From positions 6,977,802 to 7,041,801 of the forward strand of contig ML677386.1 in NCBI GenBank assembly GCA_007922305.1: a stretch of 64,000 bases of DNA, read 5' to 3'. Under the pieces are notes generated by a model. It searched no databases, was not told the DNA's origin, and was given only the letters and a program-made list of their open reading frames with translations. Source of the DNA: Dermatemys mawii (lineage: Eukaryota > Chordata > Testudines > Dermatemydidae). This document shows, in pieces, positions 11,390 to 21,036 of the stretch. Position numbers and translations under genes: made by a program. How positions within the stretch are numbered: the first letter of the stretch is position 1; each line of letters begins with the position of its first letter.

Positions 11390-12775
11390 GTAAAGATCAT
11401 GCAACTCTCCAATACTGCTAGGTTACCCTGGCTGCTGAACTGCTTGGGCTGTGATGCATTGATATCTGTGATGGACTTCAGTAGCCCAAGTCCTTCTTTG
11501 ATGGAGCTGCGCAGCACCTCATCAAGTATTTTGGGACTGGAGTTTCTCTTCTACTGGCACGGTACAATGGTTCACAATGACGAGAGGTCTGAATGTGGAG
11601 CCGAATGAGACTACCTTTAGACCCTGATGTTTCCTTTAGTACAATATTCTCATGGGGCAAGATGCTGGAACTGGTATCCTGTATTGTAGATATTAATGGT
11701 ACACTGCTGAAGTGCATGGTAGATACAGGTGCTGAGGGTAACATTCTGCCTTCTGGCTTAGTTCATAATCTGGACATTTGCCCAGCTGCAGTGTTTATAC
11801 ATGATTGGAATTTGCAGATTAATACCCTTTGCAGACGGTGGGTGAAGCTGTATGCTCTTTGCTCTACAAAGGCATAGCCTTGACTACAAAGTTTGACATT
11901 GTTAAAGGCGCCACTGCAAATGCTGTTCCTTTATTGTCCTACAATCTGTGCTTACAGCTTGATATCATGCATGAATTCACACCAGACACCTCAGGTGTGG
12001 TTATGTCAACAGATCATTCAGAGACACTATTATTTATTTAATGGTGTGGTGTCTGCACATGAAATGCGTGTACTCTTTGCAGTTGGATTCAAACACCAAA
12101 CTCTTTGCACTGCCTGTCCATCGTGTACCTCCTGCAACAGTGGATAAGATCCAGGTAGAACTGGTATCATTTGGGTGGTGGAAGGGTATCATTGGGTGGA
12201 TAATGGTACCATTTGGCTGGTGGAAGGACCTACATATGGGAGCTCTCCCCCTGCCCACTGATCATACACAAGACAAATGTTGACATTTGACTGTGCACAG
12301 ATTTTAGGGCACTGAATAAATATGTGAAACATGAACAGTTTCAGTTGCCAACCTTCAAAGAGGTGGCATGCCAAGAAAGTGGATCCCAGGTTTTCTGTGT
12401 GTTGGACTACCAATCCGGTTATTGGCAAAATACCGGATTGGTAGTGGCTGAAAGTTCCCGGTTTTGATTGACTTTCAGCTAGCCTTTTGGGAGGCACTGC
12501 TATCAACAACTCCCCTTTGGGTTAGTGTCTGCTTCTGAGGTATTTCAGAGGGTGATCTCTCAGCTCCTTGATAATATCCAGGGTGCATTTTGCTATCTGG
12601 GTGACATTCTGATCTTTGCAAGGACCCTTCCTGAACATAATGCTATTCTGCACCAGATGCCAACCCGACTCTAACAAGCTGCCATTAAATTAAATGCAGC
12701 CAAGTGCAGTTTTGCAAAAGATGCTGTAGCATTTCTAGGGCATTCTCTGTTGGTTGATGGTATGAAATTGGTGCT
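11390..12775 (+). pseudogene. Decayed Ty3/Gypsy-type retrotransposon pol fragment
   Basis: Two retroelement signatures lie in order on the plus strand. At 11719-11751 is an aspartic protease core, VDTGAEGNILP, with catalytic DTGA at 11722-11733. From about 12300 to 12770 there is reverse-transcriptase-like sequence, with a DFRALN-type motif at 12300, a palm segment near 12405 and the catalytic YxDD box at 12594-12605. That box reads YLGD, so the first catalytic Asp is lost. Stops and frame changes lie between protease and RT, and about 12 bp of inverted-duplicate DNA interrupts the palm region near 12432. No RNase H, integrase or LTR is seen. The right end is cut at about 12776 by a MITE copy. 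The Ty3/Gypsy call rests on the DTGA and YxDD boxes and the overall RT layout, and the gag-side portion before 11600 is uncertain. It is inactive. Confidence 0.7.
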
Positions 12776-12976
12776 GAGTCTCAGAGCCCAGGTCAATTGA
12801 CTCAGGTTCATGGGGCTCAGGCTGCGGGGATAAAAATAGCAGCATATACATTCAGGCTCAGGCATGAGGGAGGATCTTGGAGCCCATATAGCAACATCTT
12901 CACTGCTATTTTAAGCCCCACAGCCCACGAGTCTGACTCCGAGACTCAGTTCTGTCTGTGCAGTGTAGACATACTC
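12776..12976. mobile_element. 5'-truncated Harbinger-like MITE (same family as 26154)
   Basis: The sequence (tctcagagcccaggtcaatt, gctattttaagcccc, gtgtagacatactc) is a diverged copy of the element at 26154-26457. The left terminal repeat is missing. The right end gagtatgtctacactg (reverse complement) is intact and followed by TAA at 12977-12979. Its left edge abuts the retrotransposon remnant. Confidence 0.65.
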
Positions 12977-12979
12977 TAA

Positions 12980-13278
12980 GGCCTGGTCTACACTAGGGGT
13001 GGAAATCAATCTAAATTATGATATGTCAACTACTTGGATAACGTAGTTGAAGTCGACATCCTTAGACCTACTCATCGCGATGTCTTCATTGCGGTGAGTC
13101 GACTGCTGCTGCCCCCCACCCCCGTCGACTCCGCCTGCGTCTCTCGTGGCGGTGGGGTACAGGAATCAATGGGAGAGTGCTTAGTGGTCGACTTATTGTG
13201 TCTACACTAGACACAATAAATCAATCCCCGCTGGATCAATTGCTGCCCACCAATCCAGTGGTTAGTGTAGACATACCC
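12980..13278. mobile_element. Harbinger-like MITE with TAA target duplication, 299 bp
   Basis: The left end is ggcctggtctacacta. The right end in reverse complement is gggtatgtctacacta, 16 bp with 4 mismatches. TAA lies on both sides (12977-12979 and 13279-13281). The interior has acgtagttgaagtcgac and gagtcgactgctgctgcc palindromic blocks and is relatively rich in CpG for this window. It is the same family as 34282-34585 and carries no open frame of note. Confidence 0.8.
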
Positions 13279-13281
13279 TAA

Positions 13282-15300
13282 GATGGAAACATTTAAGCTG
13301 CCTAAAAAAACCCCAAAGCCTTGGAATAATCTTATCCTACAAGGCACTACAAATCATGACAAAACATTTTCTCCAGGCTATCCTAATTCTCTGTGGTAAA
13401 TAACCAAAGTGAGCACTCAGGTGTTCCCCAGAGAAGGACTTGAAAAACTGACTCCATACAGAGGTAGAAGAAGGACTAAAGAGAACTGATCCTGAAACAA
13501 AATTGCTGAATCTCAACAATGGACCATGAAAACCTGGAATCTAATTTAGTGACTTGAGCCCATCACGATTAAAAAATGAGTTTTCCTTGTCAACTCTTTT
13601 AAATCTACAATATTACTACTAATGATAATTGATTAATGTACTAATGACAATAAATTTAATAATAATCTAGCAAGCTTTTTCTAGGGAAAAAAGGAAGGGG
13701 CAGGTAGAAAAATGTCAGAAGATATCAATTTCCAAGAGTGAAAATAATGCAGATTTATTTATTTTATTCTAGAAAGCTCAGTTCAGATGCTGCAGCATTT
13801 GGTTTTCAGTGGAGACGCCTGCTGCTTTTTTGCCTAAAATTGAGCTGACAGGAGATCAAGTGTCTCGCTCAAGATCACCCAGCAAGCCAGTGGCTCAGAT
13901 GGGATTACAGCAATTCAAGATACATTGTGGCTCATAGTCCATTCTTGTAAGCACCAGACCACATGGCTCCCCATCAAAATATGATCTGGTGGGATAAAAA
14001 TATCCACAATTATTTAATTCTAGACCAACTGGAATACAGTCTACTAGTAACTAAGGCTGTTTTTGCCATATCCACTGCAATGGGTCATACAGGCCTTCTG
14101 TCATGCCATTGATAAATTTCTACATGCTGATTCTAGAAAAGATTGGAGCTGTTGCTGTACAAAATAGTAAAAGATCAAAATGTGCAGGGTCAGCAAATAC
14201 TTACATAACCTACATCACCATGCAATCAGCACATTCAATAATGTGAAACAGACCAATCATTCCAGTTCTAATCATACAACTAATTTTCTCTTCTACAAAC
14301 ATTATGAGCAAATGTACACAACTCTAACAAGCTTGATGTATTCTGGGATTACATTCCTTAAAAACAAATATTATACAAGTTTAATAAACAATACGTGAAA
14401 TCAACAGCATGCATTCAGCAGTGTGTTTTTACTGCAGAACAAAGCAAGTGAGCAAAGTTAAGTTTGGGTAGATGACATAAACTGAGTGAGAATGAAGGAG
14501 GATTTTAAGGCACTTGCAAACCGATTCGTTCCTTTAACTAGAATTTTTAAATGTGTAGGAGGGTGGTCTTTTGTTTCGTTTTGCCCTTTTTTTATTAATA
14601 CATAGAACTTCAGTAAAGGAATTATCTTTGTTGTTGATGGAGTAGACTCCATTGACACATACTTTTAGACTGAACTCTTCCATAAAGTCTTTTGTTTGGA
14701 ACTAAAATATTAAATGCCGTGACGGACTAGTGAGGTATTCATTAACTACAATGCAGTTACGGCAACTTCAACAAGCATTCTTCATTGTTGATGGGCCACA
14801 GTTTAATGTCCAGAGTTCAGTAGCATTCGGATTTAAAGGAAAGCAAAAGTCTAGGGACAGACACTGAACTTTGCCTCGGAAGTACTGTGTCTTCAAGGAA
14901 TACTGCTTATTGACCACAAAAACAACTGATGTCATGATGTTAATAAATATTTCACGAAGATCTTTAAAATGTACATTGATCATGACTGTAATGCTCCCCA
15001 CAAATCATGGCAGTGACTTTCTGGAAATTAGGGATAGTCACGCCAACAAGCAGCTTAAAAAAACTAAAAAGTATCATCCTGCCCAGAGGGATTTTACATG
15101 AAATGTGAATTGTGGAAGCAGGAATGAGTGAACCTCCTTCACTGGAGCTGAGGGTGCTCATTATCTCTGAAAATCAAGCCACTTAGCTGCCCGAATATGG
15201 ATTTAGGGATGGAATTGTCAAAAATGCCTAAGGGAATTAGGAACAAATGGCCACTTCACTTTCAGCTTTCTTAGGCACTTCTGAAAATGTGTCCCCTTTT
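13282..15300. other. Mostly unique non-coding DNA
   Basis: No gene is recognised. One possible MIR-type remnant is listed separately. The rest, including the AT-rich block 14180-14420, is unassigned. Confidence 0.45.
13800..13975 (+). repeat. Possible MIR/CORE-SINE remnant
   Basis: The text 'gctcaagatcacccagcaag...gtggctcagatgggattacag...gcaccagaccacatggctcccc' resembles the 'caaggtcacacag...gccagagctgggatt...ccactagaccac' part of MIR-type SINEs. It is heavily diverged, so the call is tentative. Confidence 0.35.
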
Positions 15301-15455
15301 CTGTCTGTGCTTCAATTTCCTTGACCAAAGCGGAATGACAATACTTGCATGCTTCACAGGGATTGTTGGGAGGGTACCTTCAAGTTTGTAAAGCAATTTG
15401 AGACCCTCAGCAGGAAGGTGATATAGAAGCACAAAGCATTATTATTATTATTACA
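15301..15455 (+). repeat. MIR/CORE-SINE-type repeat with (ATT)n tail
   Basis: The order ctgtgcttcaatttccttga, then aatgacaatacttgcatgc, then cacagggattgttgggaggg, then gtaaagcaatttgagaccct, then attattattatta follows a MIR-like SINE ('ctgtgcctcagtttcc...taaagcgctttgagatcct...attatt'). The plus strand is the sense strand. Confidence 0.65.
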
Positions 15456-16347
15456 AGATACTGTTTCCTCAGATGAGAGTATTGTCCATCATATGAATAA
15501 AGCCATGCACTTCTCAGGTGATGCTGCTTGAACATATTATGCAATTTGGGCTTGTCCATTCTTTCAGATTTAAGTTAAGGTATTATTGATGAGGTTTTCA
15601 AAGGCAGTCTCATTATGGAAGAGTTGCATACAACACTTACACACATTAACAGAAGCTGTGATTGCCTATAACATTCTGCACACCAGGAAGAAAATCTACC
15701 TTATTATGTCATCAACTTAGACATGAGACTGAAGTAGTTTGGTGTTCAAACATGGAAGCAATTGATTTCTTTACTCACATTAGAATTCCACACACTCCAG
15801 TGACAGGGAAGGTATGTGATCTGCGAAATGTCATAACTGGGCCTTCATTAGCTTCATTTTGCTGATAGCACTTCCTGGGCTTTCATGTTCGATGCAGTTT
15901 GGAAGTTGCTGCTGCTAATATAACAAAATGGCACATAAACAAAATATACGCACAAACTAAATATGCACCGAAACAGTGGGGAATATGTACACATACAGAG
16001 AGGACATTGAATGATTCAGACACTAGGACATTCAAAATGGCGGAATGTAGTGAAGGACTCTGCTGGAAACTTTCTTACACAAAAATGTCATGTACAATTA
16101 CATGCCCTTCCAGTACCTTTAAACCCTATGATGTCATTCACAGGTGTTCTAGCAAAGTTCTGGGTTCCTGGTCCCTGGGTACCTGAAAACAGGTTGGGGT
16201 GTAGTATTGCTAACAGAATGCAGACAGAAATATCTGTTAAAGTGTAGGTGTCTTCGCATTTAGCCACCAATGCCATGAGGTAGCATGCCTCAGTTTCCCC
16301 TTTCACACAGCAGTGTAGGCCTGTTATGCTTTTGTTGCTGTGCCAAG
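15456..16347. other. Unique non-coding DNA
   Basis: Overlapping 65-95 codon frames at 15662-15865 and 15899-16247 lack recognisable domains. No repeat is recognised. Confidence 0.45.
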
Positions 16348-16355
16348 CTTCAAGC

Positions 16356-16666
16356 CAGGGGTCGGCAACCTTTCAGAAGTGGTGTGCCAAATCTTCATTT
16401 ATTCACTCTAATTTAAGGTTTCGTGGGCCAGTAATACATTTTAATGTTTTTAGAAGGTCTCTTTCTATAAGTCTATAATGTAGAACTAAATTGTTGTATG
16501 TAAAGTAAAAATGGTTTTTAAAATGTTTAAGAAGCTCCATTTAAAATTAAATTAAAATGCAGAGCCCCGCCCCAGACCAGTGGCCAGGACCCGGGCAGTG
16601 TGAGTGCCACTGAAAATCAGCTCGCATGCCGCTTTTGGCAAGCGTATCATAGGTTGCCTATCCCTG
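16356..16666. mobile_element. hAT-type MITE, 311 bp, degenerate 8-bp target duplication
   Basis: The left end is caggggtcggcaacctt. The right end in reverse complement is cagggataggcaacct, a good terminal inverted repeat of the hAT 'CAGGG' type. Flanks 16348-16355 (cttcaagc) and 16667-16674 (ctctaagc) match at 6 of 8 positions, consistent with an old 8-bp target duplication. The interior includes a CpG-bearing patch (agagccccgccccagacc). There is no transposase. Confidence 0.75.
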
Positions 16667-16879
16667 CTCTAAGCCTATTTACAGGTATTAGCTGAGAAGC
16701 ATCAGGTTTATGTTACTGTCTTGTTACCACCCCTAGCATGTACAAAAGTTTTTTTCCACAAATCATGTATGTCACACACCTTCAAAGGGTTTGTTATTAG
16801 CATCAATTCCTTTGTGTTGACCTATAGATGAAGTAGCAAAAGACACAAGATTAACAGCTAACTTATGATGCACAGACTT

Positions 16880-18074
16880 TGTTCACAGCCTGGCCTTCTC
16901 AGCGTCCACTGCATTTCCCAATCCCTTTGTGTACCATGGTAGGTGCTCAGACTCAGATTCTTCTCCTTTTTTGGAGAAAGCTCTCAATTGAGGCAACTGA
17001 GGCATATGTTTGAGGATTTGGCAAGGAAAAAGTACACTACAACCATGCCTGCCCTCAGCCCCTTCCTCTGGAATCTCTTTGTGTTGAGCCCCACCTGCTT
17101 GTGAAGCTTCCCAAATGCAAAGTTTTTCTTCCTCCTGCCTTGAAGAGACAGTTTTATCTCTTACAAGCACAGCAGGAACAACATCTTTTAAAGGAGTGCT
17201 TTGGATTGGTAAGATCCCCTCAGTCACCCCACTCTCTGTTGCCAAAAGGTCAGCTGAGTGGACTCTCCCCTCCAGGAGATCTGATCACCTGTGTTCCCCT
17301 AAAACCTGATCCACAGGTAAGGGGTCTAACACTTCAGATGCAGATCTTTCACCCTTCTCCTGAGGAAAAACCTTCCTACAAAAGGTGGGCACACCTTCCT
17401 GTCCCCCTACATATTCCATCTGAACTTCCCTCTCTGGGTTTCCTTCTGAGGCAGACACTCATGTATCCCCAAAAGGGAATGTGACCCTGACCTAGACGTG
17501 GGCTCACAGTTACCAGCTATAACAGATCCTTCACTGGCCAGCAAAATCTCCCCACTCACTCAGGTTGGGCTTGCTTCCAGCTACCGAGTCCTTGGGGTCT
17601 GTTCCCACCACAGCAGTTACCAGGACCCCAACTTCCACCTTCAGGATACATATCTCTGTGCACCTCTTCCACTCCAGTCTCGGTCTGTGCTTGTTCCTGG
17701 CCTTCAATTTCTTTGTCTTTTAAGTCCAGGGTTTGCTGGTGAGCAGCCTTTTTGTTCCTGGGGAAGTTTTTTGTGCTTCAATTTGAGCCTGTTTCAGAGC
17801 CTCAGGTTCTTTGTTTTTTAAATCCAGGGCTTCCTGGCTGCTTCTTTCCTTCTTGAGCAATTTGCAACCTATGCAGTTCTAACTTCTGAGCTTCACTCTC
17901 ACCTATTTTGCTAATGTTCTGCCTCTATTTCCCTTACCAGAAACAAGCAAACAGAAAATAACAAACCAGTAACCACTTTGTCTGTTCTCCAGCCACCACA
18001 CTCAAAATTCACTTAAAATCACTACCAGTGTTTCAGAGCAAACAGCTGTGCACAGATTCTGCCAACTATGCCAC
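16880..18074 (-). pseudogene. Minus-strand LTR-retrotransposon internal remnant (gag side)
   Basis: This lies directly downstream, on the minus strand, of the LTR at 18075-19197, so it occupies the leader and gag position. The longest remaining minus frame (16883-17245, 120 codons) is rich in Glu, Lys, Gln and Gly and has no zinc knuckle, protease or RT box. Plus-strand frames over the same DNA (17101-17484, 17498-17821) are shadows. The internal region stops at about 16880 without a second LTR, so the element is truncated. The gag assignment is by position and composition and by resemblance to a turtle repeat I recall, not by a diagnostic motif. Confidence 0.45.
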
Positions 18075-19197
18075 TGTGACAGGTTTGGTCCCAGAGACCC
18101 CCTTGGGACTGACATCTGATGTGCTGAGCCTGTTTTCCACTGCCAGCTTGGGACTCCAGAACCCTGCCTTGTTCAGACACACTAGCCAGATCTGGTTCAT
18201 GCCCCCAAAGCTGCAGACTTTAACCAAAAACTGCACAGCAGGTCAGCTATCTCCAGCACCCAGACACCCAGTTCCCAATGGGATCCAAACCCCAAATAAA
18301 TCTGTTTTACTCCATATAAAGCTTATACAGGGTAAACTCTTAAATTGGCTGCTCTCTATAACAGAGAGATATGCACAGCTGTTTGCTTCCCCAGGTATTA
18401 ATTACTTGCTCTGGGTTAATTCATAAGTAAAAAGTGATTTTATTAAATATAAAAAGTAGGATTTAAGTGATTCCAAGTAATAACAGACAGAACAAAGCAA
18501 GTCACCAAGTAAAATAAAGCAAAACACACAAGTCTAAGCTTAATACATTTAAGAAATGGATTACAGATGAAATCTCACCCTCAGAGATGTTCCAATAAGC
18601 TTCTTTCACAGACTAGACTCCTTCTTAATCTGGGTCCAATCCTTTCCCCTGCTACAATCCTTTTTAGCTCCACTTCAGGTGGTAACTAGGGGATTTCTCA
18701 TGACTGGGAGCCCCCTTTGTTCTGTTCCACCACCTTTTATATCTTTGGCACAAAGCTTGAAACCTTTGTCTCCCTCTGGGTTCCCATCCTTCCTTCTAAA
18801 TGGAAAAACATCAGGTTTAAGATGGATTCCAGTATCATGTGACATGCTCTGTGAGACTTCATTACTCACTGGCACCCAGGTATATAGGAAGGCTTACAAG
18901 TAAACAGAGCCATTTACAACCAATTGTCCTAGTTAATGGGAGTCATCAAGATTCCAAGCCACCATTAATAGCCCACACTTTGCATAGTTAAAATAGGACT
19001 TCAGAATAATACTTCATATTTCTAGCTTCAGATACATTACGGATACATTCATACAAATAGCTTGAACACACTCAGTAGATTATAAGCTTTGTAATGATAC
19101 CTTACAAGAGACCTTTTGCATAAAACATGTTCCAGTTACATTATATTTACACTCATAAGCATATTTCCATAAACATATGGAGAGCAACCTCACAACA
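18075..19197 (-). mobile_element. Long terminal repeat (about 1.1 kb), minus strand
   Basis: On the plus strand it runs from tgtgacaggtttggtcc (18075) to gagcaacctcacaaca (19197), so it has TG...CA ends when read on the minus strand. Promoter and polyadenylation signals occur in the correct order on the minus strand: a TATA box gatataaaagg (18733-18743) and then AATAAA (18439-18444), about 295 bp downstream. This places a transcription start and R region between them. The exact ends are uncertain by 2-3 bp. It reads as the 5' LTR of the truncated element to its left. Confidence 0.65.
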
Positions 19198-19489
19198 GTA
19201 TTGTTGTATTAAAGCAATTTCCATTAAAGAAAATCTGGCTCAAAGACTTCAGTGGCAACGAGAACCACTTTAATTCCTAGACTAGGCCTTGGGAAAGTTG
19301 GCACCAGGTATCTGGGCCAGATCCTAAGCTGCTGGAAATCAGTGTCACTCTCTCTGGAAGTCAGCTGATTTACACTGGCTGAGGGTGCCATCAGGATTTC
19401 AAACCATCCTCCTCACTTCAACCACAAAGGGTCAGAACTGGCAGGACCACAGAGAGCCTACCTCCAGCCCCCATCTTTCCCTCACAATA

Positions 19490-20260
19490 AATTCATTCTT
19501 TTTGTATGTATTTCAGGAACCCATTAAGTAATTATAGACATTCTCTGATGTTAAACTAAACAAATGGCCATTAACTGCCTTTTCTGAATACCAAGAAAAA
19601 TAAGGGTTGAGGAACAATTGACGGAAGTGCACAAAACAGAAACTCTTGCATTAATTATCATCATTCATTCTGGGGTAGATGGAGAGAGAGGGAGCAACCC
19701 ACACTTTAAAAATGGATTGTTTCCCCTCACTCCCCCAACACACACACACACTTTAAGGTCTTGTTCTACTGCCATTGTTCTAATTGGGAGCTTTGCCCTC
19801 GGCTTCAGTTGGAGCAGGATCGGGCCTTTAATTTCCATTTCCTCTTGGCCGAATGAACTGCAGCTTATGCCAATGACAGCTAAATGAAGGACTCCTGTTT
19901 CCAGAGCACTGGCAGCAGCTCTTAACTAATAAACTCCAGGTAATTGACATTACAAACAGGCTTTGCCCACAGGGACCCTGAAGTAGTCAATGATTGTGCT
20001 TTAATGAGTGGGAAGAGAGAAAAAAATCCTTCAAAACTGTTGTAGAACAGTCTAAGAAAAGCATTTTCCCTTTTCCAGGCAGGCAGTGATTAAAGTCTAT
20101 GCCCGAAAAACAGCAAGGAAGGATGTCTTGCTGAAAATGCTTTTCTTCCTGACTGCGGTGAAAAAGATAAGCAGAAAGAAAAACAAAAATGGTCTTTGAC
20201 ACCTGCAAAAGATGGCACCAGTCTAATTACAGATTTTCCCAATAAAAAGAGAAGCCACTC
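19490..20260. promoter_or_regulatory. Repeat-free block, candidate conserved regulatory element
   Basis: About 0.75 kb without recognisable transposon sequence, apart from a short CA tract at 19739-19750. It contains a SOX-like site followed by a homeodomain-like core, cattgttctaattgg, at 19773-19787, plus further TAAT/ATTA cores (attaatta at 19651, ctaattaca at 20224). Its texture resembles vertebrate conserved non-coding elements. This is inference only: the sequence alone does not show conservation. Confidence 0.3.
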
Positions 20261-20685
20261 TTCAATGAACTAGGTTAAGATTCCATATTTGTTAAGTGTT
20301 TCTGTACACAAAGAACACATGCATAGCCAACTGGGGACCTGAACTCTCGCATTTAATGCAATAATCGATGGTCAGGGACTGCAGTAAATGTTCTAGCACT
20401 AATGTTATATAAGGGAAGATTGATGAGGTTGGGGGTTCATTTGACATATAATCTCACCCCTCCTACTCCTTCTCCCAGCATATATGAGAGAAGAAATGCA
20501 GATTTCCAAAGGAATTCTAATTGGGCAGGTCCTTCTTTTGAGAACTAAATAGAGGGTTGCAGACCCTGAAATCAGTTGGATTTGTGCACATGCATTGGAT
20601 GGAGAAATGAGGCTCTTAGCCGTATATTAAGAGGAGAATAGAGCCATTTAAAAATAAGCTTGCATTCATTTTTATAAAAAGCTAC

Positions 20686-20885
20686 TTTATTTATTTATGT
20701 ATTTGTATTGCTGAAGCTCCAGTCTTGGACCAGGACCCCATTGTGCTAGGTACTGTCCAAGCACAATAAAAAGACAGTCTCTGTCACAAAGAGTTTACAT
20801 TACAAGGCAGGAGCCAACGGGTGGATACAGACAGTCAGTCCGTATTGGTCAGACTGATAAACTGTGGTCTCAGCACACCTGCAAT
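20686..20885 (-). repeat. CORE-SINE/MIR-type repeat, minus strand
   Basis: It contains agctccagtcttggaccagg, accccattgtgctaggtact and acagtctctgtcacaaagag. In reverse complement this is the 'caaagagactgtct...tacctagcacaatggggtcctggtc...' tail of a SINE common in turtle DNA, with an AT-rich tail at the left edge (tttatttatttatgtattt). Confidence 0.65.
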
Positions 20886-20904
20886 CTAACTGTTGTCAAG
20901 TTTG

Positions 20905-21036
20905 TCTATTTGGAGCATAAACCCTTTGGCTGGAGACTGTCTCTTGGTATGTGTTGGTACAGCACCTAACACGATGGGGCCCTGATCTTGTCTGAGACAT
21001 ATGGGTGTAATAATAATAATAATTAATAATAATACC
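20905..21036 (+). repeat. CORE-SINE/MIR-type repeat, plus strand, (AAT)n tail
   Basis: It reads ggctggagactgtctcttgg, tacagcacctaacacgatgg and ggccctgatcttgtctgaga, then (taa)n at 21008-21034. It is the same tail as the element just to the left, in the opposite orientation. Confidence 0.65.

Noticed and set aside
17101..17821. Pro/Leu/Ser-rich plus-strand frames as a secreted or proline-rich protein
   Set aside because: They lie antisense to the internal region of the minus-strand LTR element and are best explained as shadows of it.
20686..21036. SINE region as a tRNA gene or recent tRNA-derived SINE
   Set aside because: No A/B box pair or cloverleaf could be identified. Only the 3' tail portions of old SINEs are present.
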